From Odoribacter sp. UBA944 (GTDB lineage Bacteria; Bacteroidota; Bacteroidia; Bacteroidales; Marinifilaceae), in NCBI GenBank assembly GCA_002293375.1, contig DBDA01000012.1, positions 222 to 42,827 of the forward strand: DNA of 42,606 nt. Direction: 5' to 3'. Position numbers and translations under genes: made by a program. The notes beneath the pieces are model-generated. The model saw only the letters and a list, made by a program, of their open reading frames with translations, did no database searches and was not told the DNA's origin. This document shows, one piece after another, positions 21,629 through 30,840 of this stretch. Numbering within the stretch: the stretch's first letter is position 1; each line of letters begins with the position of its first letter.

Positions 21629-23368
21629 ATGGAAAAAAACGACACCATCCGAAAAGCCCGGGAAAAAGCCGAAAGTTGGCTGGCCCCTGCTTACGATGAG
21701 GAGACCCGGAAGAGCGTGCAACGCATGCTGGATGCCGCCGATACAACCGAATTGGCCGACTCTTTTTACAAAGACCTGGAGTTCGGGACGGGAGGTTTGC
21801 GGGGCATCATGGGAGCGGGTACGAACCGGATGAATATTTATACGGTAGGAGCTGCCACCCAGGGATTCGCTAACTACATCAACCAGGTGTTCCCCGACGG
21901 GCCAAAGTCGGTTTGCATCGGTTACGATTGCCGGAACAACTCCCGCTACTTTGCAGAAACAACCGCCGCGATCTTTTCCGCCAATGGGATCACAGCTTAT
22001 TTGTTTGAAGATCTGCGCCCTACGCCTGAAATGTCTTTCGCCATCCGGGAGTTGGGGTGTAAAGGCGGGGTGATCATCACCGCTTCCCACAATCCGAAGG
22101 AGTACAACGGGTATAAGGCCTATTGGGAAGACGGTTCCCAGTTGGTTCCCCCACACGATAAAAATGTTATTGCAGAGGTGAAAAAAGTGCAGGTAGCAGA
22201 CATTAAATTTACCAAGGTGGCAGATAAGATCCTCTCTTTGGGGACAGCGTTTGACCAGACGTTTTTGGACAAAGTGAAAAGTATGAGTTTCTCTCCCGAC
22301 GCCATCCAACACCAGCACGACCTGAAAATTGTCTTTACTCCGCTGCACGGCACTACTTACCGGTTGGTTCCCGATTCGTTGCGGAATTGGGGTTTTACCA
22401 ACGTTACTACGATCCCGGAACAGATGGTACCGGACGGGAATTTCCCGACGGTGGAGTCCGCGAATCCGGAGGAGCCGGCCGCTTTTAAAATGGCGTTGGA
22501 CAAAGCCCGGGAAATTGACGCCGATCTGGCCATGGCCTGCGACCCCGACGGCGACCGCCTGGGGATTGCCGTGAAGGACGACGCCGGGGAGTGGATCCTG
22601 TTGAACGGCAACCAGACCAACATTATTTTTACCTATTACCTGCTCCGCAGGCGCAAAGAGTTAGGGTTGATCAAAGGGAACGAATACACCATTAAAACGA
22701 TTGTCACCTCGGAACTGATCAAAGAGATCGCCGAAAAGAACAACACGGTCTGTTACGATGTATACACCGGGTTCAAGTGGATCGCGGACGTGATCCGGAA
22801 AAAAGGCCCCGACGGTTACATCGGAGCGGGTGAAGAGTCGTTCGGGTTTATGCCGGGCGCGTTTACCCGGGACAAGGATGCGGTTTCGTCGACCTCTCTA
22901 ATGGCCGAAATTGCCGCTTGGGCAAAGGACAACGGCAAAACGTTGTTCGGCCTGTTGAAGGAGATTTACGCCATGTACGGATTTTCGCAAGAGAAGATGA
23001 TTTATATTGTGCGGAAGGGGTTGAGCGGGGCGCAGGAGATCACCGATATGATGACCAACTTCCGGCATCATACACCGGAGCGCATCAACGGCAGCCGGAT
23101 CGTAGTTAAAAAGGATTACGCCGACCTGAAGGAGAAGAACCTGCTCACCGGCGAAGAGAAAGCGATGGATTTTCCGGGCACCAGCGATGTTTTGCAGTTC
23201 TTTCTGGAAGACGGCTGCAAAATCTCTGTCCGCCCCTCCGGCACCGAACCGAAGATCAAGTTTTATTTTGAAGCCAGGGCTACCATGGGTTCCGTCGCCG
23301 ATTTCGAAAAAGCGCAGCAGGAAGCCAATGCCAAGATCGACGCCATGGCGCGGGACCTGAAACTTTAA
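21629..23368 (+). CDS. phosphoglucomutase/phosphomannomutase (alpha-D-phosphohexomutase)
   Basis: A 579-residue enzyme with the four family domains. The phosphoserine loop is GVIITASHNPKEYNGYK (S153). The metal-binding loop is CDPDGDRLGIAV (305-310 for DPDGDR), the sugar-binding loop is GAGEESFGFMPG, and the phosphate-binding loop near the C-terminus is VRPSGTEPKIKFYFE. Length and the N-terminal EFGTGGLRGIMGAGTNRMN are those of the long PgcA/PGM2-like type. It interconverts hexose 1- and 6-phosphates; glucose versus mannose versus pentose preference cannot be fixed. It ends 6 bp before the stop of the convergent helicase gene. Confidence 0.93.
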   Translation: MEKNDTIRKAREKAESWLAPAYDEETRKSVQRMLDAADTTELADSFYKDLEFGTGGLRGIMGAGTNRMNIYTVGAATQGFANYINQVFPDGPKSVCIGYDCRNNSRYFAETTAAIFSANGITAYLFEDLRPTPEMSFAIRELGCKGGVIITASHNPKEYNGYKAYWEDGSQLVPPHDKNVIAEVKKVQVADIKFTKVADKILSLGTAFDQTFLDKVKSMSFSPDAIQHQHDLKIVFTPLHGTTYRLVPDSLRNWGFTNVTTIPEQMVPDGNFPTVESANPEEPAAFKMALDKAREIDADLAMACDPDGDRLGIAVKDDAGEWILLNGNQTNIIFTYYLLRRRKELGLIKGNEYTIKTIVTSELIKEIAEKNNTVCYDVYTGFKWIADVIRKKGPDGYIGAGEESFGFMPGAFTRDKDAVSSTSLMAEIAAWAKDNGKTLFGLLKEIYAMYGFSQEKMIYIVRKGLSGAQEITDMMTNFRHHTPERINGSRIVVKKDYADLKEKNLLTGEEKAMDFPGTSDVLQFFLEDGCKISVRPSGTEPKIKFYFEARATMGSVADFEKAQQEANAKIDAMARDLKL

Positions 23369-23374
23369 CCCATG

Positions 23375-24787
23375 TTACTTCTCAAAAAACTCCTCCGGGA
23401 AGTTAACTAAGTAGAGCCGTTTGCGGGCGCGGGTGACGGCTGTGTAGAGCCAGCGCCAATAGTCGTCGCCGGGAGACTCCCCACCCAGCCATCCCGGGTC
23501 GATGAATACGGCATCCCACTGCCCTCCCTGGGCTTTGTGGCAGGTGACCGCGTAGGCGAATTTCAATTGCAGAGCGTTGAAAAATTCGTTTTCCCGAATC
23601 TTTTCGAACCGCTTTTTCCGGGATGGGATATTGATGTAGTCCTCTTCGACCCGGAGGTAAAATTCCCGGTTCTGTGCAGCCGTCAAAGCCGGATAGTCGG
23701 AGGTCAGCGTATCCAGCAACACCCAGGCGGTCACCTCTTCCCCGTACCCACTGATAAGCAGGCGCGCCCGGGCGAAGTGCATCCCGTACAACTCCTTTCT
23801 CTTTTCCACTTTCAACACGGTCGCTACGTCCCCGTTGGCAATAAAATCGATCTGGTCATATTCTTGTCCCCAAAAGTAATTGTTCTTGACAATCATAACC
23901 TTATCGCCCCCGCTAAACTCCTCTTCCCGGTACAGGATGGTGCGCCGGATCCCTTCGTTGTAGCGGTTGGCCCGCTTGTTGGAACGGCAAATGACGGTGG
24001 TTTCATCCTCTCCGTACCGTCCGTAGCACTCCTCAACAGCCTCCGGAAACTCCCCACCGTGGATCCGGAAGATGTCCGGAAACCCGCCGATGCGCAAATC
24101 CGGTGTGGTCCGGCCACTACCCAACAGGGAGCGGATGCGGGTAGCATTGTACAGGATACCGGATTCGTGCGCCTGTCGCATGACCTCCGTCAGCGTACCG
24201 GCGCTCACCTCCAACCGGTAGTGGAATTGCAGGTAGTCCGGATCCAGGGCTGGACTGATCTCCAAGCCTACCGGCGGTAATTGCGCCACATCCCCCAGCA
24301 ATACAAGCCGGTTGTTTTTTCCGTTATATACAAACTCCAACAAATCGTCTAGGAGATAGCCAGAACCAAAATTTCCCTCGTCCAATGCATTGGAGATCAT
24401 AGAGGCCTCATCGACAAAAAAGAGCGTATCCGTCCCGCCGTTAAAAGCAATGTCGAACACCCCTTCTCCATCCGTCGCCGATTTTTGCCGGTAAATTTTT
24501 TTGTGGATGGTAAAGGCCGGTTGCCCGGAGTAACCGGACAATACTTTGGCCGCCCGACCGGTCGGCGCCAATAATATCACTTTGTGCCGAAAAGAGAGCA
24601 GGGTATTGACGATGGCTGCTACCAACGTTGTCTTTCCCGTACCGGCAAATCCTTTCAGAATAAAGAGCGCATCTTCCCTCCCACCGAAAAAAAAGCGGCA
24701 AAAAGCTTCCAGCGCTTCCTGCTGCGAAACCGACAATTCAAATCCGAATTTTTCCCGGACAACTCCCTGAAAATGTTTTTCTATCAT
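23375..24787 (-). CDS. RecD-like SF1B ATP-dependent DNA helicase
   Basis: A 470-residue protein with helicase motifs in order: Walker A GFAGTGKTTLVAA (46-58), Ia ILLAPTGRAAKVLS, II FFVDEASMI (D126-E127), III LVLLGDVAQLPPVG, a UvrD_C_2 domain with FAYAVTCHKAQGGQWDAVF (motif V) and WLYTAVTRARKRLYLV (motif VI). It is smaller than exonuclease V RecD or RecD2 and lacks their long N-terminal regions, matching the compact single-gene RecD-like helicases common in Bacteroidota. It probably unwinds 5' to 3' in repair or replication. It is convergent with the phosphohexomutase gene. No nuclease partner is adjacent. Confidence 0.9.
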   Translation of the reverse strand: MIEKHFQGVVREKFGFELSVSQQEALEAFCRFFFGGREDALFILKGFAGTGKTTLVAAIVNTLLSFRHKVILLAPTGRAAKVLSGYSGQPAFTIHKKIYRQKSATDGEGVFDIAFNGGTDTLFFVDEASMISNALDEGNFGSGYLLDDLLEFVYNGKNNRLVLLGDVAQLPPVGLEISPALDPDYLQFHYRLEVSAGTLTEVMRQAHESGILYNATRIRSLLGSGRTTPDLRIGGFPDIFRIHGGEFPEAVEECYGRYGEDETTVICRSNKRANRYNEGIRRTILYREEEFSGGDKVMIVKNNYFWGQEYDQIDFIANGDVATVLKVEKRKELYGMHFARARLLISGYGEEVTAWVLLDTLTSDYPALTAAQNREFYLRVEEDYINIPSRKKRFEKIRENEFFNALQLKFAYAVTCHKAQGGQWDAVFIDPGWLGGESPGDDYWRWLYTAVTRARKRLYLVNFPEEFFEK

Positions 24788-24871
24788 TACTAATTTTCTT
24801 CGGGATTCGTAAGCGTCTCTCTGAAATTTTTCTTAAATTTGCCGGCAATAAGTTTTTACGAAAACTTTTGC

Positions 24872-24879
24872 TATGTTTG
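24872..24879 (+). promoter_or_regulatory. -7 element (TATGTTTG) for the pseudopilin-like / DUF3822 / rsmD operon
   Basis: TATGTTTG matches TAnnTTTG; a second match, TAAATTTG, lies at 24834-24841. Neither has a well-placed TTTG at -33. The first is about 83 bp upstream of the ATG at 24962. Confidence 0.5.
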
Positions 24880-24961
24880 CACGGGTGTGTAAAGATAGGC
24901 GAATTTGTCCGGTTCTGCAAAAGGAGCGGGAGAGTGGATGAGAATAATAAATTATAAACGT

Positions 24962-25612
24962 ATGAAACACATAAAAATCATTCTTCAGATTGTATTGGCG
25001 CTTGTTATCATCTATCTGGGTTACAAATGCTACGAAAGCATCCGGATCCCTGAACGGTTCAAGGAGATCCGGAAACAGCGATACGAGAGGATCGTCGAAC
25101 GCCTGAAAGACATCCGTACCGCACAGGATGCCTACCGGAGCGTCAACGGGATCTATACTCCCAGCCTGGATACCTTGATCCATTTTATGAAATACGATTC
25201 TGTGGTGATTGTACGGCAGATCGGTTCGTTGACAGATGATCAGATTGAACAGGGAGTTACGGAGGAAGAAGCGATTAAAAAAGGGTTGATCATCCGGGAG
25301 GATATCAAAGTAAATGCCTTGGAAAATACGTTTGGGAAAGATTATCCCATTGACAACCTGAAAGTTGTTCCCTTTACCCAAGGAAAGTACCAATTCCGGA
25401 TGGGTGCGGATATTTACGTAACCGACGCCGGCGTACAGGTTCCGATCTTTGAGGCGTGGATCTCCAACGATGAGATCTTTGCCGACCTGAAGGATCAATA
25501 CGGCGAACAGATCAAGGAAGAGAACGGCGAGCAACTTCGTTTGAAAAAATACCCCGGCCTGAAAGTCGGCAGCCTGAAGGAAGCGAACAACAACGTGGGG
25601 AACTGGGAATAA
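24962..25612 (+). CDS. single-pass membrane protein with pseudopilin-like segment, unknown function
   Basis: A 216-residue protein from the ATG at 24962 (an alternative ATG at 24938 would add eight residues). Residues about 5-22 form one membrane helix (IILQIVLALVIIYLGY). A long charged helix follows, then DIRTAQDAYRSVNGIYTPSLDTLIHF. That order of N-terminal membrane helix, amphipathic extension and Ala-x-x-Tyr-(x)4-Gly-x-Tyr-(x)3-Leu resembles type II secretion/type IV pseudopilins (GspG: ALxxYxxDNGxYPTxxQGLxAL). No prepilin-peptidase site (G-F/M-T-x-x-E) is present. The rest is mixed and hydrophilic, with a Lys/Glu-rich tail. The DUF3822 gene follows after 13 bp. Similarity to pilins is my inference from pattern, not alignment. 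Confidence 0.75.
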   Translation: MKHIKIILQIVLALVIIYLGYKCYESIRIPERFKEIRKQRYERIVERLKDIRTAQDAYRSVNGIYTPSLDTLIHFMKYDSVVIVRQIGSLTDDQIEQGVTEEEAIKKGLIIREDIKVNALENTFGKDYPIDNLKVVPFTQGKYQFRMGADIYVTDAGVQVPIFEAWISNDEIFADLKDQYGEQIKEENGEQLRLKKYPGLKVGSLKEANNNVGNWE

Positions 25613-25625
25613 TGTATCTATTTAC

Positions 25626-26459
25626 ATGCAGAGTATCTATCATTTAGATCCGAATTTTGTAAAAGAAAAATCGACCGAATACGTATTGTCCATCCGTTTC
25701 TCGACGGATGGACTTTCGTTTTGTGTCCACAATGGTTTTAACAAATTGTTGGCCTTTTGTTTTCAGCCCTACAGTCTGGATTCGCAGGTGGAGGTAATCG
25801 CCCGGGTAAAAAAGGCCTTGGTGGAAGAAGAGTTGTTGAACCTCCCGTACAAAAAAGTCTTTGTGGTTCCCTGCAAGAAAGAGAAAACGCTAATACCGGC
25901 GCATATTTTCAACAAAACGTACCTCTCCGATGTTTACCGGCTTTGTCAGCATGCGGAAAAGAACGATACCCTGCTGTACCGGAAAATCCGTCTGATGGAG
26001 GCGTATCTGGTGGAATCCCTTCCCCGCAGTTTTGTAACGTTCCTGACAACACGTTACCAATCGCTACGCATTGTGAACAGCGCCTATCCTTTTATTGTAC
26101 ATTCCCTCTCTTCCACTTTGCTGAACCGGGAACACCTGTTCATTGATATTCAGGACCGTTATTTTGATCTGTTGCTGACAAAAGAGAACGAAGTAGTTCT
26201 TTTTAATACATTTGCTTACAACTCTTTAACAGATCTGTTGTACTACATCCTGAACAGCCTGAAAAGCTGCCACGCAGACACGGCCAATCTGCAAACGGTT
26301 GTTTCCGGACAGTTGGCCAATGATCCGAAACTATACCGGACCTTCAGCGCATACCTTCCGGAGGTTGCCGTTCTGAATGCCCCGGCCCTGACGCAACTTT
26401 CCAAAAACATCAGCACCTCCCGCTTTGTGCACCTGTTAAACGTACACAGATGCGAATAA
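25626..26459 (+). CDS. DUF3822 family protein, PilM-like actin fold suspected
   Basis: A 277-residue soluble protein that I recognise as DUF3822, a Bacteroidota family normally next to rsmD. The pattern suggests a degenerate actin-like (ASKHA) fold as in PilM/GspL: a first beta-sheet with YVLSIRFSTDGLSFCVHNG and a central HLFIDIQDRYFDLLLTKENE followed by VVLFNTFAYNSLTDLLYYIL, where phosphate-2 strands would lie. The nucleotide-binding glycines of true ASKHA ATPases are not evident. The gene follows the pseudopilin-like gene by 13 bp and its last 10 bases overlap rsmD, so translation is probably coupled. Function unknown. Confidence 0.85.
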   Translation: MQSIYHLDPNFVKEKSTEYVLSIRFSTDGLSFCVHNGFNKLLAFCFQPYSLDSQVEVIARVKKALVEEELLNLPYKKVFVVPCKKEKTLIPAHIFNKTYLSDVYRLCQHAEKNDTLLYRKIRLMEAYLVESLPRSFVTFLTTRYQSLRIVNSAYPFIVHSLSSTLLNREHLFIDIQDRYFDLLLTKENEVVLFNTFAYNSLTDLLYYILNSLKSCHADTANLQTVVSGQLANDPKLYRTFSAYLPEVAVLNAPALTQLSKNISTSRFVHLLNVHRCE

Positions 26460-27022
26460 TCAGCGGAACGCACAGGGGGCGACAATTGTTTCCGGATAAA
26501 AATTTTACGGCCCGGCCGACAACCGATTTCGCCAAAGAGAACCTGTTCAATATTTTGGTCCGCTATGTGGATATTGAAGGATGTTCCGCCGCAGATTTTT
26601 TTTCCGGGACCGGTAGCATCAGTTACGAACTGGCTTCCCGAGGGGCCGCAGAGGTGATCTCCGTTGAAAAAAACCGGCTTCATTTCGCGTTTATTCAACG
26701 AACGGTCCAGGAGTTGGGATTTAAGAACATCCGGTTGTTCCGGACAGACGTTTTTATTGCCGTGGAAAAGTTGAAAGGACGGCAGTTCGATCTTGTATTT
26801 GCCGACCCACCTTACAACCTGCCGGAGATCCACCGGATCCCTGCCCTCCTTTTCGACAACAACTTACTGAAAGAGCAAGGGGTCGCCGTGGTCGAACATC
26901 CGGCAACCATCGATTTCTCCAACCACCCTCTGTTCCGGGAAAAAAGAACCTACGGAAGCGTCAATTTCTCCCTTTTCCAACAAACAGGACCGGACTGCGT
27001 GAAACAGAAAGAGGCTGAATGA
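26450..27022 (+). CDS. rsmD: 16S rRNA (guanine(966)-N2)-methyltransferase RsmD
   Basis: A 190-residue class I SAM methyltransferase. MRIISGTHRGRQL and the ARPTTDFAKENLFNIL segment are the RsmD N-terminus, AADFFSGTGSISYELA (48-61) is the SAM-binding motif I, and LVFADPPYNLPEIH contains the catalytic DPPY (119-122). It makes m2G966 of 16S rRNA (E. coli numbering). The start overlaps the end of DUF3822 by 10 bp. In many other bacteria rsmD is paired with coaD; here coaD is absent and the gene converges on an outer-membrane protein gene. Confidence 0.93.
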   Translation: MRIISGTHRGRQLFPDKNFTARPTTDFAKENLFNILVRYVDIEGCSAADFFSGTGSISYELASRGAAEVISVEKNRLHFAFIQRTVQELGFKNIRLFRTDVFIAVEKLKGRQFDLVFADPPYNLPEIHRIPALLFDNNLLKEQGVAVVEHPATIDFSNHPLFREKRTYGSVNFSLFQQTGPDCVKQKEAE

Positions 27023-27084
27023 CCTTTGAACAGTCAGACAGCCTCCTGAAAATAATTTCCCGAAACGGAAAAGCCAAATCTGTA

Positions 27085-27666
27085 TTACCGGAAACGGTAT
27101 CCTATACCGAACTGTAGTACGCTGTTCCGGGAATTGTCACCTTGAGCAACACTCGCTATTCCAAGGTTATAACGGCTCTGCAGAAAGAAATTTTTCACAT
27201 TACACGTAAATCCCATAACAAAGGCAGCGTCGAACGTGTTCAATTCTACACCGGGAAGAGCATCCTCAAGATCAGCAGTTACTGTCTGGCTGCCGGATTT
27301 GGCCCAAACCTTGGAATTTAACACATACCCCACCTGTGTACCCAAATCAAAACTGAACCCTTCTACCACATACAACTTGATCACCACAGGCAGGTTCAGG
27401 TAATTTACCCGTACCCGCATTTTATCACCCCTTTCCACTGCCTGAAATCCTTGGCGCGAATAGATCAATTCCGGCGAAACCCCAAAATCGCTCGCCCGGT
27501 ATTCCAAGAATCCACCAGCGTAAAAGGATGTCTTCCAATCAGACGTTCCCCTCATGTTCGTAAAATCTGCCAGGTTAATACCGCCCTTGAGGCCGTAAAA
27601 TACCTGAGAAAAAGCCGTGCCCGTGACCAAAAGTGCAAATAGTGTCAAGAAACAAAATTTTTTCAT
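27085..27666 (-). CDS. small outer-membrane beta-barrel protein (PorT/OmpA-barrel-like)
   Basis: A 193-residue protein with signal peptide MKKFCFLTLFALLVTGTAFSQ. The mature start is VFYGLKGGINLADFT and alternating strands follow (FYAGGFLEYRASDFGVSPELIYSRQGF; YLNLPVVIKLYVVEGFSFDLGTQVGYVL, each split in reading here), ending in LQFGIGYRFR with a terminal aromatic-x-Arg as in barrels. The layout is the outer-membrane_beta-brl_2 (porT-like) family. Ligand or role unknown. It begins 27 bp after the GcvP stop on the same strand and may be read through from it. Confidence 0.85.
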   Translation of the reverse strand: MKKFCFLTLFALLVTGTAFSQVFYGLKGGINLADFTNMRGTSDWKTSFYAGGFLEYRASDFGVSPELIYSRQGFQAVERGDKMRVRVNYLNLPVVIKLYVVEGFSFDLGTQVGYVLNSKVWAKSGSQTVTADLEDALPGVELNTFDAAFVMGFTCNVKNFFLQSRYNLGIASVAQGDNSRNSVLQFGIGYRFR

Positions 27667-27693
27667 CTATTTTGGTATTTAAAAGATTAAAAA

Positions 27694-30585
27694 CTACTCT
27701 TCATACAATGTATAGCAGGTACAAACCAAGTTTCGGTCTCCGTAGCCGTCGTCAACACGCCCCACCTGCGGCCAGAACTTATTCTCCTTCACCCAGGGCA
27801 GCGGATAGGCTGCCTTGCTTCTCGGATACGCATGGCTCCATTCGTCGGCCGTCAATACGCGGTGGGTATGCGGGGCGTTTTTCAGTACATTGTCCGTCTT
27901 GTCGGCCTTCCCGGAGCCGATCTCCAGAATTTCGTCTCGGATGGTTTTCAGGGTATCGATAAAGCGGTCCAGTTCCTCTTTCGGTTCGCTTTCCGTCGGC
28001 TCCACCATCAGCGTTCCGTGTACGGGGAAGGAGAGGGTCGGCGCATGAAAACCGAAGTCCATCAACCGTTTAGCGATGTCTCCGTCCGTAATGCCGTACT
28101 CTTTGTTGAACGAAGAACAGTCCCAGATCATTTCGTGCCCGACACGCCCTTTGCTGCCTTTGTACAGCACTTTAAAGCCCAATTTCTCGAATGAAGAGGC
28201 CAAGTAATTGGCATTCAGAATGGCCATTTCAGTGACAAATTTCAACCCTTCCCCTCCCAGCATAGAGAGATAGCCGTAGGTGATCGGCAATAGGCTCACG
28301 GAACCGTACGGAGAAGCCGCCACAGCGTGGATCCCTTTATCGCCGCCTGTTTTTACCATGGAGTGCGACGGCAGGAAAGGCACCAGATGGGCAGCGCAAC
28401 AGATGGGCCCTACACCGGGGCCGCCGCCGCCGTGAGGCATAGCAAAGGTTTTGTGCAAGTTCAGGTGGCAGATGTCCGCTCCGATTTCGCCGGGACTGGT
28501 CAGGCCGCACTGTCCATTCATATTGGCGCCGTCCATAAACAGTTGGCCACCATTGCGGTGCACAATGTCCGCCAACTCCTTGATCGACTCTTCAAAAATC
28601 CCGTGCGTGGAGGGATAGGTGATCATGGCACCGGCCAGGCACTCCTTGTTGGCTTCCGCTTTTGTGCGGAAATCTTCCACATCAATGTTTCCTTCCGCCG
28701 TACTTGCTACGACGATCAGGTCAAAACCGGCCATGGTGGCTGTAGCCGGGTTGGTCCCATGCGCCGAAGCCGGGATCAGCATCACGTTCCGGTGCGCTTC
28801 CCCCCGCGACCTGTGGTACTCCCGGATCACCATGAGGGAGGCGTATTCGCCGGCCGCACCCGAGTTGGGCTGCAAACTGCAACCGGCGAAACCGGTCACG
28901 GCGGCGAGCATTTGTTCGCTCTCCCGGATCAGTTGTTGGTATCCTTCCGCCTGGGAAACTGGAACAAAGGGATGGATGGCTCCGAACTCCGGCCAGGAGA
29001 GCGGCATCATCTCCACCGCAGCGTTCAGCTTCATGGTGCAGGAACCCAGGGAGATCATGGAGGTGGCCAGGGAGATGTCCCTTCTCTCCAAATTCTTCAT
29101 GTAGCGCATCATGGCTGTTTCCGAACGGTATAGTTTAAAGAGCGGCGTATCCATAAATTCGTCGTCGCGGATCATGTCCGGATCCAGTACAGTGCGTTCG
29201 TCCAAAAAGATTGCCTTCTCCGCCGATTGACCGGCAGCTTCCGCAAAAACGGCAATGATGGCGTTGATCTCTTCCTCGTTAATCTTCTCATCCGTAGAGA
29301 GCCCCACACTCGGTTCGCCGCAACCACAACCGCAACCACAGGTGCTGTAATACAAATTGATCTGTTTTTCCAGCGCCTTGTCCCGGAGCGCCTCTATCGT
29401 CACCCCTGCGGGCAGGGAGAAGCGGAGCGTATCGAAAAATTTCTCGCACCGCAATTGGTAGCCGTATTTTTGGATCTCTTCAGACAGCACAACCGCTGCC
29501 GCGTGGATGTGTTTGGCAATCCGTTCCAACCCCTCTTTTCCATGGTAAACGGCGTAGAAGCCGGCCATGGTGGCGTTCAAGGCTTTCGCCGTGCAGATGT
29601 TGGAGGAGGCTTTTTCGCGCTTGATGTGCTGCTCCCGGGTCTGTAACGCCAAACGGAGCGCTTTGTTGCCCTGGGCATCGATGGTTACCCCGATGATCCG
29701 CCCTGGAATATTCCGTTTGTATTCTTCTTTCGTGGCGAGGTAAGCGGCACTCGGCCCGCCGTAGCCCATCGGGATACCGAACCGCTGGGTGGAACCGACC
29801 ACAATATCCGCTCCCCATTCGGCAGGGGGCGTCAGCAACACCAGACTCATGATATCCGCCGCTACTGCCAGCAAGGCCCCGCCGGCATGCACCTTTCCGG
29901 CAAATTCACCGTAACGGCGCACCTCTCCGTTGGCAGCCGGATACTGAACAATGGCCCCGAACACCTCCGGCGTCATTTCAAAGGTGCGGTAATCCCCGTA
30001 CACCAACTCGATGCCGAACGGCGCCGAACGGGTAACGAGTACATCTTTGGTCTGCGGAAACAGGGCGTTGTCCACAAACAACTTGTTGGCGCCGGATTTT
30101 TTCAACTCTTTGGAGCGCAGGGCAAACATCATCTGCATCGCTTCCGCCGCAGCCGTCGCTTCGTCCAACAGCGAGCAGTTGGTGATCTCCATACCCGTCA
30201 ACTCCAACACGACGGTCTGGTAGTTCAACAACGCTTCCAACCGTCCCTGCGACACCTCCGCCTGATACGGGGTGTAAGAGGTGTACCAGGCTGGATTCTC
30301 CAAAATATTCCGGGTGATGACCGCCGGAGATATGGTGTCGTAATACCCTTGCCCGATAAACGAACGGTATATCTTATTTTTAGCGGCGATCCCCCGGATC
30401 TTATCAAAAAATTCGGATTCGGTCAAAGGCGCCGGCAGGTCCGGCAGTTTTTTCAGGCGGATGGACTTCGGAACGGTCTGTTCGATCAGTTCCTCCATTG
30501 AACCCACCCCTGTTACTTTTAACATCTCGTCAATCTCTTCCGGACGAGGCCCTACATGCCTCCATAAGAATTTGTCTGTTGCCAT
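27694..30585 (-). CDS. gcvP: glycine dehydrogenase (decarboxylating), P-protein
   Basis: A 963-residue single-chain P-protein of the glycine cleavage system, with the N-terminal (about 1-450) and C-terminal (about 470-963) aminotransferase-like halves. RHVGPRPEEIDEML at the start, SLLDEATAAAEAM, and the PLP lysine K712 in HLNLHKTFAMPHGGGGPGVG are present. It decarboxylates glycine and passes the aminomethyl group to the lipoyl H-protein; gcvT and gcvH are not in this window. An unusual run CGCGCGCG occupies residues 416-423 after LYYSTC-type context. Start ATG at 30585. A weak TATTTTTA box lies about 70 bp upstream on the minus strand. Confidence 0.96.
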   Translation of the reverse strand: MATDKFLWRHVGPRPEEIDEMLKVTGVGSMEELIEQTVPKSIRLKKLPDLPAPLTESEFFDKIRGIAAKNKIYRSFIGQGYYDTISPAVITRNILENPAWYTSYTPYQAEVSQGRLEALLNYQTVVLELTGMEITNCSLLDEATAAAEAMQMMFALRSKELKKSGANKLFVDNALFPQTKDVLVTRSAPFGIELVYGDYRTFEMTPEVFGAIVQYPAANGEVRRYGEFAGKVHAGGALLAVAADIMSLVLLTPPAEWGADIVVGSTQRFGIPMGYGGPSAAYLATKEEYKRNIPGRIIGVTIDAQGNKALRLALQTREQHIKREKASSNICTAKALNATMAGFYAVYHGKEGLERIAKHIHAAAVVLSEEIQKYGYQLRCEKFFDTLRFSLPAGVTIEALRDKALEKQINLYYSTCGCGCGCGEPSVGLSTDEKINEEEINAIIAVFAEAAGQSAEKAIFLDERTVLDPDMIRDDEFMDTPLFKLYRSETAMMRYMKNLERRDISLATSMISLGSCTMKLNAAVEMMPLSWPEFGAIHPFVPVSQAEGYQQLIRESEQMLAAVTGFAGCSLQPNSGAAGEYASLMVIREYHRSRGEAHRNVMLIPASAHGTNPATATMAGFDLIVVASTAEGNIDVEDFRTKAEANKECLAGAMITYPSTHGIFEESIKELADIVHRNGGQLFMDGANMNGQCGLTSPGEIGADICHLNLHKTFAMPHGGGGPGVGPICCAAHLVPFLPSHSMVKTGGDKGIHAVAASPYGSVSLLPITYGYLSMLGGEGLKFVTEMAILNANYLASSFEKLGFKVLYKGSKGRVGHEMIWDCSSFNKEYGITDGDIAKRLMDFGFHAPTLSFPVHGTLMVEPTESEPKEELDRFIDTLKTIRDEILEIGSGKADKTDNVLKNAPHTHRVLTADEWSHAYPRSKAAYPLPWVKENKFWPQVGRVDDGYGDRNLVCTCYTLYEE

Positions 30586-30711
30586 GGTTCTATTTTTGTA
30601 TTGTAATTCCGCGTGCGGGAACGTTTGAAAAATTAAGCACGTAAAAATAGCGATTATTCAGTACCGATCCGAAAATAAATCGAAAAAAACAGAGAGGAAG
30701 TTTGGAAAGAG

Positions 30712-30784
<73 letters not shown>

Positions 30785-30794
30785 GTTGAGGGTA

Positions 30795-30802
30795 CAAAAG
30801 TA
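30795..30802 (-). promoter_or_regulatory. -7 element (TACTTTTG) for tRNA-Thr
   Basis: On the minus strand TACTTTTG matches TAnnTTTG and ends 10 bp before the mature 5' end of the tRNA, a typical spacing for a tRNA transcript. The upstream T run contains no exact TTTG at the right place. Confidence 0.6.
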
Positions 30803-30840
30803 ACAGTTCCGGCAAAGAAAAAAAATAATTCTGCAAAAAA

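Noticed and set aside
27023..27084. Terminator between rsmD and the outer-membrane protein gene
   Set aside because: Only a five-pair stem (TTTCC/GGAAA) without a clear T-run; too weak to call.
29317..29340. CRISPR or microsatellite locus at the 12-bp repeat in gcvP
   Set aside because: Only two units, in frame within a conserved gene; listed instead as a protein insert.
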